DNA of 64,000 nt from Pelotomaculum propionicicum (GTDB lineage: Bacteria > Bacillota > Desulfotomaculia > Desulfotomaculales > Pelotomaculaceae), in NCBI RefSeq assembly GCF_004369225.1, contig NZ_QFFZ01000011.1:20244-84243 (forward strand). Reading direction: 5' to 3'. Shown here piece by piece: positions 18,603 through 26,367 of the stretch; the first letter of the stretch is position 1; each line of letters opens with the position of its first letter. The notes beneath the pieces are model-generated. The model saw nothing but the letters and a program-made list of their open reading frames with translations. It did not search any database and was not told the DNA's origin. The translations under genes and the position numbers were made by a program.

Positions 18603-20066
18603 TTATTTCGCCTCCTCCAGAGTCTTCAGCAGCACACGCGCTTTACTCATTGTTTCCTCGTACTCCCGCGCCGGGTCGGAGTCGGCCACGATGCCCGCCC
18701 CCGCCTGGACATAGGCGTTGCCCGCATGGAACAGCACAGTCCTGATCGCAATGGCGGTATCCAGGTTCCCCGAAAAACCCAGGTAGCCGATAGCCCCGCC
18801 GTAGACACCCCTCCGGTCCGGCTCCAGTTCCCCAATAATCTCCATAGCCCGCACTTTTGGGGCGCCTGACAGAGTACCTGCCGGAAAGCAGGACTTGAGG
18901 GCGTCAAAACAACTCCTTCCCTGCGCCAGCCTGCCGCGGACATTTGATACCAGGTGCATAACGTGTGAGTATTTCTCCACTTCCATAAACCTTTTCACCC
19001 TGACACTGCCTGTCTCGCACACCCTGCCCAGGTCGTTGCGCCCCAGGTCTACCAGCATCAGGTGCTCGGCCTTCTCTTTTTCGTCCGCCAGCAAATCCCC
19101 GGCCAAATTCTCATCAGCTGTCAGGTCCTTACCGCGCGGTCTGGTGCCGGCAATCGGGCAGGTCTCCACCGCACCGTCTTCTACTTTGACCAGCATTTCC
19201 GGGGAAGAACCCACTACCACCAATTCGCCGAAATCCAGGTAAAAGAGATAAGGGGAAGGGTTTAAGGCCCGCAGTCTCCGGTAAACGTTAAAAGGCTCAC
19301 CGGTGAAGGGTACCCGTAGCCGCCGCGACAGTACCACCTGCAGGATATCACCGGCTGCGATGTATTCCTTGGCCCGCCGGACCTTTGCCATAAACTCGGC
19401 GCGGGTCATATTGGCCTCAGCCGCCCCGCCTGCCTCAGCCCTTTCCTTCCTTTCATGCTCAAGAATAATGTTGTTTTTCAGCGCCCCAATAACCTTTTCT
19501 ATCTGTTCCACAGCCCGGTCATAGGAACTTGCCGGCTCAGCGCCGGGCCGGCTGTTGACAACAATGTTCAGCGCCTGCCGGACATGGTCGAAGATCAGGA
19601 CAGTACCGGCAAAAATGAAGCAGCATTCAGGTATGCCGGGAATGCCTTCACCCGGCTGCATTTCTATATCCTCAATAAAGCGCACCAGGTCATAGCCGAT
19701 GTACCCCACAGCGCCGCCAAAAAAGCGGGGCAAACCAGGTTTCAGGTAGACTTTAAAGGAAGAAACAATTTGCTCCAGGTTATCCAGCGGCATACCTGCA
19801 CAGGTTTCCTGCCGCCCTTCTTGTTCAACCAGGGACCCGGATCCTCTGGAGACAAAGGTGAGGAAAGGGTCAAAACCTATAAATGAGTACCTGGCCAGGT
19901 TCTCACCGCCCTCGACACTCTCCAGCAGGTAAGCCGGGCTTTTGGGAGCAATTTTCTTGTAGATGCTGGTTGGTGTGTCAAGGTCGGCGTTGATCTCACA
20001 GCTGACCGGGATCAGGTTATACGCCCCGGCCAGGTCCAGGTACTCAGCCCTGCCTGGCGTAATCAT
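18603..20066 (-). CDS. trpE: Anthranilate synthase component I
   Basis: Makes anthranilate from chorismate. The 487-aa protein has the tryptophan feedback motif LLES at about residues 47-50 and the catalytic block IAGTRPRGKDL, LVDLGRNDLGRV and GTLSGAPKVRAMEII. The start is the ATG at 20066 just after a G-rich ribosome binding site; the frame extends upstream to 20099 but enters the terminator hairpin. Upstream lies a terminator and a triplet array typical of TRAP control. Confidence 0.95.
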   Translation of the reverse strand: MITPGRAEYLDLAGAYNLIPVSCEINADLDTPTSIYKKIAPKSPAYLLESVEGGENLARYSFIGFDPFLTFVSRGSGSLVEQEGRQETCAGMPLDNLEQIVSSFKVYLKPGLPRFFGGAVGYIGYDLVRFIEDIEMQPGEGIPGIPECCFIFAGTVLIFDHVRQALNIVVNSRPGAEPASSYDRAVEQIEKVIGALKNNIILEHERKERAEAGGAAEANMTRAEFMAKVRRAKEYIAAGDILQVVLSRRLRVPFTGEPFNVYRRLRALNPSPYLFYLDFGELVVVGSSPEMLVKVEDGAVETCPIAGTRPRGKDLTADENLAGDLLADEKEKAEHLMLVDLGRNDLGRVCETGSVRVKRFMEVEKYSHVMHLVSNVRGRLAQGRSCFDALKSCFPAGTLSGAPKVRAMEIIGELEPDRRGVYGGAIGYLGFSGNLDTAIAIRTVLFHAGNAYVQAGAGIVADSDPAREYEETMSKARVLLKTLEEAK

Positions 20067-20080
20067 GCTCTCCCCCCCTG

Positions 20081-20115
20081 AAAAAAGATAAACCGGCACT
20101 CAAATGAGTGCCGGC
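20081..20115 (-). terminator. Attenuator terminator in the trpE leader
   Basis: A perfect 10-bp stem (CCGGCACTCA / TGAGTGCCGG, loop of two) is followed on the minus strand by TTTATCTTTTTT, and lies only about 15 bases before the trpE start. Its 5' arm is partly complementary to the last triplets of the upstream array (TGAG and CGG segments), so an alternative antiterminator is possible. Confidence 0.85.
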
Positions 20116-20139
20116 AATTTTCAAAAAATGAAAACCGAA

Positions 20140-20189
20140 CTCACCTCAGCTATACTCGACTATTCCTCTGCTCAACTAACTCTGCTCTA
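20140..20189 (-). promoter_or_regulatory. TRAP-like binding array in the trpE leader
   Basis: Reading the minus strand from 20187 to 20140, ten GAG/TAG triplets occur with spacers of 2,1,2,2,3,2,2,2,2 bases; an eleventh TAG overlaps the first. Such an array of (G/U)AG repeats at about 5-nt intervals is the known target of TRAP (MtrB), which wraps RNA when loaded with tryptophan. The array lies between the promoter and the terminator, and its last triplets could base-pair with the terminator. No mtrB gene is in this window. Confidence 0.82.
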
Positions 20190-20194
20190 ATAAA

Positions 20195-20222
20195 TTTGTA
20201 CTTAAAATACCACAATGGACAA
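20195..20222 (-). promoter_or_regulatory. Probable trpE promoter
   Basis: On the minus strand TTGTCC and TACAAA are spaced by 16 bases. Transcription would start close to the first triplet of the array. The match to the sigma-70 consensus is moderate. Confidence 0.45.
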
Positions 20223-20229
20223 AATGCCG

Positions 20230-20646
20230 TCAAGCATTTTTTTCTTTTACAACCATGACCGGACAATCGAGGTTTGCCACCAGGTGGGTGGAAACACTCC
20301 CCATCAGGAAGCGCTTAACTGCGCCGCGGCCGCGGGCGCCGACAATAACCAGGTCAAACTTGTTCTCCAGGGCAAACCGCTCAAGAGTACTGGCCACAGT
20401 GCCCCTGAGCAGGTGGGTAACCACCCGCACGCCTGCCTGTTCCGCCATTGCCGCGGCACGGTCCAGGTCACCACGGTGGGAGGCGCTGTCCTGCAAGGCG
20501 CCGCCGCTCTCCGGCAGCTGCGGCAGGTTCACCGCCATGACCACGTTCAGCGCGGAACCGTACTTCCGGCAAAGATCTATGGCTATGCTTAAAGCCTTTA
20601 CCGAGTGAATTGAACCGTCATAGGCGACCAGTATATTCTCAAACAT
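20230..20646 (-). CDS. Universal stress protein (UspA family)
   Basis: A 138-aa single-domain Usp. The C-terminal GARGRGAVKRFLMGSVST gives the G-2x-G-9x-G-S/T pattern of ATP-binding members. The N-terminal strand ILVAYDGSIHS is typical. It stands alone between trpE and the sigma-54 activator. Its specific role is unknown. Confidence 0.9.
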   Translation of the reverse strand: MFENILVAYDGSIHSVKALSIAIDLCRKYGSALNVVMAVNLPQLPESGGALQDSASHRGDLDRAAAMAEQAGVRVVTHLLRGTVASTLERFALENKFDLVIVGARGRGAVKRFLMGSVSTHLVANLDCPVMVVKEKNA

Positions 20647-20738
20647 ATCGGGCCTCCGGATTCCCAGCGTACCACATTAATTATAATCCCGCCATCCAGA
20701 TTATGTCAAAGAATAAATCTCTAACAAAATGATTAGCT

Positions 20739-21902
20739 TTAATCACCTGTATTTATTTCGTACTCCTTCATTTTTCTATACAGGGTGTTCCTGCCGATGC
20801 CGAGTGCCTGCGCCACTTTAGAGATATTATAGTCAAATTTACTCAGAGCCTCGGAGATGGCCTGCTCCTCCAGATGCCGCAGGTTTAAGTCCGCGACAGA
20901 ATAATTTCCTGCCACAGGTTGTTTTCGCTTCAGATATTCAGGCAGATCTTCAAGCGTGATGGTTGTCCCCTCGCAAAAACTGATCGATCGTTCAATTATG
21001 TTTTCCAGTTCCCTGATATTTCCCGGCCAATCATAGCTCTGGAAGAGGAATTTAACCCCCGATGCGATATGATTGACCACCTTGCCGAGACGGTTGCTTA
21101 TTTTTCTGACGAAGTAATTGGCCAGCTCCATAATGTCGCCTTCACGTTCACGCAGGCTGGGAATGTCGATACTGAGCACGTTTAAACGGTAGAACAGGTC
21201 TGGCCGGAAATTACCGCCGGCTGCTTCTTCCACCAGATTTTTATTGGTGGCGGCAATGATCCTGATATCAACCGCTACCGGCCGCTGCCCGCCGACGCGG
21301 ACAACCTGCCGTTCTTCCAAGACACGGAGCAGACTGGCCTGAATGTCAAGGGGCATGTCCCCGATTTCGTCCAAAAAAATTGTGCCGCCATTGGCCTGCT
21401 CAAATACCCCCTGCCGGCCGCCGCGCTTGGCCCCGGTAAAAGCCCCTTCTTCATAGCCAAACAGCTCGCTCTCAATCAGGGTCTTAGGCAGGACCCCGCA
21501 GTTAACAGCCACAAAAGGCCCGTTTTTACGGTTGCTGGCATTGTGAATCGAATGGGCGAACATTTCTTTGCCGGTCCCCGTTTCTCCCTGCAGCAAAACG
21601 GTGGAATCGCTACGCGAGGCCAGTTCGGCCAGCCGTTTGGCGTTTTGCAGGCGCGGGCTGCGTCCGATTATGTCGGCAAAAGTGTAACGGGTAGAATTAC
21701 CCGGAACGGTTGTTTGCCCGATTGGGTTTTTAATATTCTTTATCGAAGCCACAGCACCCATCCAGCGGCGTTTTTCACCCCAAATTGAACGGATGGAGTA
21801 GGTAAAACCATGCCTTATGGCTGCCTGCCGCAGCAATCTGTCAAGACGGCCGGGGCCGTCCAGCAGTTCCGTCCAGACAGAGCTATTATCGTTTAAAACC
21901 AT
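20739..21902 (-). CDS. Sigma-54-dependent activator, sensor region lost
   Basis: A 387-aa bacterial enhancer-binding protein. The AAA+ core has Walker A GETGTGKE (residues 106-113), the sigma-54 contact GAFTGA (153-158) and Walker B FLDEIGDMP, followed by a Fis-type helix-turn-helix at about 345-383. Only the tail of a PAS-like domain (IRSIWGEKRRWMGAVASI) precedes the AAA+ module. A separate short frame upstream (21893-22003) looks like the missing N-terminus, so the middle sensor part appears deleted. The gene faces away from the ferredoxin/aldehyde oxidoreductase operon, which has a sigma-54 promoter, and probably controlled it. Without a sensor it may be constitutive or inactive. Confidence 0.85.
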   Translation of the reverse strand: MVLNDNSSVWTELLDGPGRLDRLLRQAAIRHGFTYSIRSIWGEKRRWMGAVASIKNIKNPIGQTTVPGNSTRYTFADIIGRSPRLQNAKRLAELASRSDSTVLLQGETGTGKEMFAHSIHNASNRKNGPFVAVNCGVLPKTLIESELFGYEEGAFTGAKRGGRQGVFEQANGGTIFLDEIGDMPLDIQASLLRVLEERQVVRVGGQRPVAVDIRIIAATNKNLVEEAAGGNFRPDLFYRLNVLSIDIPSLREREGDIMELANYFVRKISNRLGKVVNHIASGVKFLFQSYDWPGNIRELENIIERSISFCEGTTITLEDLPEYLKRKQPVAGNYSVADLNLRHLEEQAISEALSKFDYNISKVAQALGIGRNTLYRKMKEYEINTGD

Positions 21903-22003
21903 GAATCGATTACAATTTCAGGTACGACGGCAGGGTTGACCTGCCTGTTCTCGACAAACTGCTGCCAGGCGGGAGGAGGAACTGTAAGGTTTGACCTGGT
22001 CAT
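21893..22003 (-). pseudogene. Detached N-terminal fragment of the sigma-54 activator
   Basis: A 36-codon frame with a strong ribosome binding site (GGAGGG) begins at ATG 22003 and ends with PEIVIDSWF then TAA at 21893. The run WQQFVENRQV...VPEIVIDSW is like the start of AcoR-type regulators, where the motif is normally followed by GAF and PAS domains. It overlaps the start of the downstream ORF by 10 bases in another frame. The simplest reading is an internal deletion with a frameshift. Confidence 0.65.
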
Positions 22004-22327
22004 TTTGTTCCCTCCATAATGGACAACGTTCATCCTGGGATATAGATTGTTTTCTGTAATTATGTTTCATGATCGAACAAATTTCAACTATTTCTGTTTT
22101 CCTAATTGTAATCGCTACTTAAAGCGAGTGCAACATCTAACCTGTTGGATTTACAAGCGCTTTTTGGTTGTTTACTGTTCCATTCCGGAGCAAAATCTTG
22201 ATGATTTTTGCCATATTGACACAATTCCTGTGAAGGAGGCAGCCGGACAGGAACCGGTCATAACACCGTTAACCCGCTAAACTGCTTCCCTCAAAGGAAT
22301 TGTTTGTGATAAAAATATAGTCTGACC

Positions 22328-22346
22328 TTTGGCATGTATTTTGCTA
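22328..22346 (+). promoter_or_regulatory. Sigma-54 (-24/-12) promoter of the ferredoxin/aldehyde oxidoreductase operon
   Basis: TTGGCATGTATTTTGCT places GG and GC exactly ten bases apart (TGGCA-N7-TTGC type), about 150 bases before the ferredoxin start. A divergent sigma-54 activator gene lies on the other side. A possible activator site TGTTCCATTCCGGAGCA (imperfect palindrome) is at 22176-22192. The rest of 22004-22327 shows no ORF or RNA that I can support. Confidence 0.8.
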
Positions 22347-22452
22347 AAAATATTTTAAATATTTTTCATCCGGTATCCCGCAGTATTGCCTGAACACTGA
22401 AAGGAGGGTCTGGCTGGAGTAACGGATTTTACAAAATATAGGTTTTGAAATT

Positions 22453-22492
22453 AAGGAGGTGAAGAACCTGGCCAGCAAAGGCCAGGTCCGGT
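22453..22492 (+). promoter_or_regulatory. Hairpin between Shine-Dalgarno and start codon
   Basis: A strong AAGGAGGTG ends at 22461, but the ferredoxin ATG is 31 bases further on. Between them lies a perfect 7-bp hairpin, CCTGGCC / GGCCAGG with a 6-nt loop (22467-22486). When folded, the site is about 11-12 bases from the ATG. This gives a structure-bridged ribosome binding site. Confidence 0.55.
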
Positions 22493-22972
22493 ATGACAAA
22501 AATATTATCTTTGGCGCCGGAGAAATGCACCGGCTGCCGCACCTGTGAATTAGCCTGCTCTTTCCAGCACAACCAGGAGTTTCGGCCTGCCGCGTCCCGG
22601 ATCTCTGTTCTTACCTGGGAATCAGCCGGTGTTTCAGTGCCTATGATGTGCCTGCAGTGCGACAACGCGGCCTGTGTAAAGGTCTGCCCGGTAGGGGCTA
22701 TCAGCAAATCTGTGACCGGAGCCATGGTTATCAATGAAAACCGCTGTATTAAGTGCAAGATGTGTGTGATTGCTTGTCCTTTCGGCAACACCACCTACGA
22801 CGGGTCAAGCGGCAAAATAGTCAAGTGCGACTTATGTCAGGGAGATCCGGCCTGCGTGAAATTCTGCCCGTCGGGGGCGGTTACCTATAAAGAGGCCGCG
22901 GCGGCAACCGTAAGCAAGAAAAAAGCTTTCGCGGCTAAATTCAAGGATCTGGTTCAGGAGGTGAGCGAATAA
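22493..22972 (+). CDS. Polyferredoxin-type 4Fe-4S protein, electron carrier for the aldehyde oxidoreductase
   Basis: A 159-aa iron-sulfur protein with four cysteine clusters: [37 protein letters not shown], and [15 protein letters not shown]. This four-cluster pattern is typical of the small subunits paired with AOR-family or DMSO-reductase-type enzymes. It overlaps the oxidoreductase start by one base (TAATG). Electrons from aldehyde oxidation would pass through it to ferredoxin or directly to the hydrogenase; the direct route is inference. It may also do the work of HyfA, which is otherwise absent. Confidence 0.85.
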   Translation: MTKILSLAPEKCTGCRTCELACSFQHNQEFRPAASRISVLTWESAGVSVPMMCLQCDNAACVKVCPVGAISKSVTGAMVINENRCIKCKMCVIACPFGNTTYDGSSGKIVKCDLCQGDPACVKFCPSGAVTYKEAAAATVSKKKAFAAKFKDLVQEVSE

Positions 22973-24781
22973 TGTTTGGTTGGGTAGGACAGGTTTTAAG
23001 AGTTAATCTTACCGCTGGAACTGTAAAAAAGGAAGCGCTCGATCCTGCTGAGGCACGGAATTACATCGGCGCGCGCGGTCTGGGGACCCGCCTGTGGATG
23101 AAAGAAGTCGACCCTAAGGTTGACCCGCTCAGCGATAAAAATAACCTGATCTTCATTACCGGCCCGCTGACCGGGACTCTGGGAACCAGCGGCGGCCGTT
23201 ACAACGTGGTCTGCAAGGCGCCGCTGACGGGCGCGATGGCTGCTTCCAACTCAGGCGGCTACTGGGGACCGGAACTGAAATTCGCCGGTTATGACGCCCT
23301 TATATTTGAAGGCAAGGCTGAGAAGCCTGTTTATCTCTGGATTAATGATGATGAGGTGGAATTACGGAGCGCGGCAAAACTCTGGGGCAAAACGGTCAAT
23401 GAAACCACCGATCTGATTAAAGAAGAAACCGATGAGGACGCCAAAGTAGCCTGTATCGGGCCGGCGGGTGAAAACCTGGTCAAGTTCGCCTGTATTCTAA
23501 ATGATTATACCCGGGCCGCAGGGCGATCAGGCCTGGGCGCGGTAATGGGCGCAAAGAATTTGAAAGCTGTTGCCGTTAAAGGAAACGGCGGTATCCGGGT
23601 GGCCGATCCCGACGGGTTTATGGCTTCTGTCACCAAAGCCCGCCGGATGTTAAAGGAGCACCCGGTTACCGGCGAAGGGTTGAGAGCTTATGGAACCAAT
23701 ATCCTGATCAATATTCTGGACCAAACCGGCGGCCTGCCGGTGCGTAATTTCCGGGATTCCGGCACTTTCCCGAACGCCAATGCCACCGGCGGGGAAAGCC
23801 TGGCGGACAAATATCTGGTACGCAACAAGGGCTGCATGGGCTGTTCCATCGGCTGCGGGAGGATTTCAGAGGTAGCATCGGGCAAATTCAAAACTTTCGG
23901 TGAAGGACCTGAATACGAAGCTGCCTGGGCTTACGGCGCGGACTGCGGGATTGACAACCTGGAGCCGATCATCAAGGCCAACAACCTGTGCAATGAGCTG
24001 GGACTTGACTCCATTACCATGCCTACAACCATTGCCTGCGCCATGGAATTGTTCGAAAGCGGCTATATCACCAGTAAGGAAACTGGATGTTTTCTGAATT
24101 TCGGCAATATGGACGCCATTGTTGACCTGACGTATAAAACCGCGTACCGCCAGGGCTTCGGCAATCAATTAGCGGAAGGTTCATTCCGCCTGGCCAGCAA
24201 ATACGGCCATCCCGAGCTGTCCATGAGCGTCAAAAAGCAGGAACTGCCCGCTTACGACCCGCGCGCCCTGCAGGGGATGGGCCTGAATTATGCCACCAGC
24301 AACCGGGGAGGCTGCCATGTGCGGGGTTATATGACTTCTCCGGAAATTCTGGGAATTCCCGAGAAGTTGGACAGCCTGGCCACGGAAGGCAAGGCGGGCT
24401 GGGTCAAGATCTTCCAGGACCTTACGGCGGCTGTGGATGCCGCGGGGATCTGTCTTTTCACCACCTTTGGCATAGGCGCTCCCGAACTGGCTGAGCAATT
24501 GGCTACAGCAACAGGTTTTGACTATACCGTGGAAGAGGTATTGCAAGCCGGCGAAAGGATCTGGAACCTGGAACGGTTGTTCAACTTAAAAAAACGGTTT
24601 CACCAAAGCAGATGATACGCTGCCGCCCCGGCTGCTTAAGGACCCGATGAAAGTGGGCCCCAATAAGGGACATGTCACCAGGCTGAGCCTAATGCTGCCG
24701 GAATATTACAAGGCGCGCGGCTGGGATGACAAGGGCGTGCCCACCAAAGAGAAACTGCAGGAACTGTCTCTGGAGGTCTAA
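22972..24781 (+). CDS. Aldehyde ferredoxin oxidoreductase (tungsten), frameshifted near 3' end
   Basis: Oxidises aldehydes (or reduces acids) using a tungstopterin and a 4Fe-4S cluster. C288, C291 and C295 (CMGCSIGC) and the later DAAGICLF supply cluster ligands; [13 protein letters not shown] is also typical. The frame from the ATG stops at 24613 after 547 residues. After removing one A from the A7 run at 24588-24594, reading continues with normal family sequence ([14 protein letters not shown], then [12 protein letters not shown]) to a TAA at 24781, giving about 602 residues, the expected size. The break is a mutation, an assembly error or an expression switch. Confidence 0.88.
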
Positions 24782-24807
24782 GGCAAGTAACCTTCCGGAC
24801 AGGTGCA

Positions 24808-24862
24808 TAGTCAAGGGGGGGACATCTTCATCAGAGACATAACTCTGACGGGTGTCCCCTAA
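24808..24862. repeat. Intergenic GGGGAC-type palindrome
   Basis: AGGGGGGGACAT and GGGTGTCCCCTA bracket about 30 bases in the short gap between the oxidoreductase and the hydrogenase genes. It belongs with the GGGGAC/GTCCCC elements at 45972-46030 and 55661-55770 by sequence similarity. No coding potential is seen. Confidence 0.45.
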
Positions 24863-24908
24863 TCCTTCCCGCAAGTGTTTAGCCTGCAAAATGAAAAGGA
24901 GAGTAACA

Positions 24909-26363
24909 GTGTTTACGTTGCTTTTAGTATTGCTGTTCATACCTTTCATCGGAGCGTTTGTTACTGCACCGTTACAACAAAGAAAGGCGGATGTCGCCGC
25001 CGTGATCATGGCAGGGGCAGTCATGCTGGCCGCAATTTCAGCCATCATTTGGGCGGGCGGCGGCCGTTTCGACTACTCTCTGGCCGGCCTGCCCTGGCTG
25101 ACTGTACCTTTCCCGCTTTTCGGGATCCAGGTCGACCCCTTGAGCAGTTTAATGCTGCTTGCCATCACCGTGGTGGGGTTTCTCATTGTCCTGTATTCGG
25201 CAGGTTATATGAGTGAGCTGAACAAAGAACACCCTACCCAGGCGGAAAAAGACCGGTATTACTTTTTTACGCTGCTATTCGTGGGTGCTATGACCGGGTT
25301 GGTCTTGTCACGCAATTTTTTCCAGATATTTTTGTTCTGGGAATTGACCACCTTGTGTTCCTGGGGGCTCATTTCACATAAAAGAAGCTCCGTTGCCGTG
25401 CAGGCCGGCTTTAAAGCCATGGTCATTACCGCCGGAGCGGGGTTATTCTTTATAGCAGCCCTCTTAATCATGTACGTCAAAACTGGCTCCTTTGAGTTTA
25501 GCGCCCTGGGTCAGCTACCGCCAACTCTTCGCCTTACGGCCGTTATTTTTCTCCTGATCGGAGCCTGGGGCAAGTCAGCCCAGTTACCCTTCTCGTCCTG
25601 GCTGCCGACGGCCATGGAGGCGCCCACCCCGGCCAGCGCCTACCTGCACGCGGCGGCTATGGTGAAGGCCGGCGTATATTTAACCGCCCGGACCATTATT
25701 TCTTCCCAGGCTGTGCCGGCACAAGCCGGTTACCTTATGGGCGGCCTGGCCGTGGCAACGATGTTTTTCGGACTAATTCTATACTTTTTTCAGGATGATC
25801 TTAAGCGTCTGCTGGCCTTCTCGACCATTGCCCATCTGGGCTACATGTTCCTGGGCATGTCGCTGGGGGTTGCCGGTTCCCGGCTGGCCCTGCAGGGCGG
25901 TCTGCTGCACCTGATCAACCACGCCTTCACCAAAACTCTGCTATTCCTGGCAGTGGGAGCGATCTCCTGCGCGACCGGCACGAGAAGCATAAAGGCATTG
26001 AGCGGCCTGGGCAGGAAAATGCCTGTGACCGCGGCGGCGTTCATCATAGGCGCGCTGTCTATCAGCGGTGTGCCGCCGTTCAATATTTTCTGGAGCAAGT
26101 TTTTCATTATCGCCGGGGCGATTCAGCTTAATTCCGCCTGGGGCTGGACGGTGGGGCTGCTGGCGATAGTGGAAAGCCTGGCTGGTTTTGCCTGGTTCCT
26201 GGCGGTTGTGCACCGGGTGTTTTTTGGCCCGGCTTCGCCCGCCGCGGCTGCGGCCGCCGATCCACCGCCGGTGATGCTGATTCCGCTGCTGGTCCTGATG
26301 GTTTTAAGCCTGCTTTCTCCTGTATTCGGTCTGGCCATCATCACCAGGATCATGGGAGGTTAA
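24909..26363 (+). CDS. Hydrogenase-4 antiporter-like subunit (HyfD/NuoL-NuoN family)
   Basis: A 484-aa membrane protein with about 13-14 transmembrane segments. It has the proton-antiporter core of the NuoL/M/N family: the FWELTTLCSWGLISH segment (Glu in TM5), GKSAQLPFSSWLPTAMEAPTPASAYLHAAAMVKAG and an FQDDLKRLLAFSTIAHLGYM segment. It belongs to the membrane arm of a group 4 [NiFe] hydrogenase. The start is a GTG at 24909 after AAAGGAGAG. Assignment as HyfD rather than HyfB is by operon position; the family does not distinguish them well. Confidence 0.8.
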   Translation: MFTLLLVLLFIPFIGAFVTAPLQQRKADVAAVIMAGAVMLAAISAIIWAGGGRFDYSLAGLPWLTVPFPLFGIQVDPLSSLMLLAITVVGFLIVLYSAGYMSELNKEHPTQAEKDRYYFFTLLFVGAMTGLVLSRNFFQIFLFWELTTLCSWGLISHKRSSVAVQAGFKAMVITAGAGLFFIAALLIMYVKTGSFEFSALGQLPPTLRLTAVIFLLIGAWGKSAQLPFSSWLPTAMEAPTPASAYLHAAAMVKAGVYLTARTIISSQAVPAQAGYLMGGLAVATMFFGLILYFFQDDLKRLLAFSTIAHLGYMFLGMSLGVAGSRLALQGGLLHLINHAFTKTLLFLAVGAISCATGTRSIKALSGLGRKMPVTAAAFIIGALSISGVPPFNIFWSKFFIIAGAIQLNSAWGWTVGLLAIVESLAGFAWFLAVVHRVFFGPASPAAAAAADPPPVMLIPLLVLMVLSLLSPVFGLAIITRIMGG

Positions 26364-26367
26364 GTAA

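Noticed and set aside
20081..20222. A T-box or leader peptide for trpE
   Set aside because: No T-box motif and no Trp-rich short ORF; the triplet periodicity explains the leader better.
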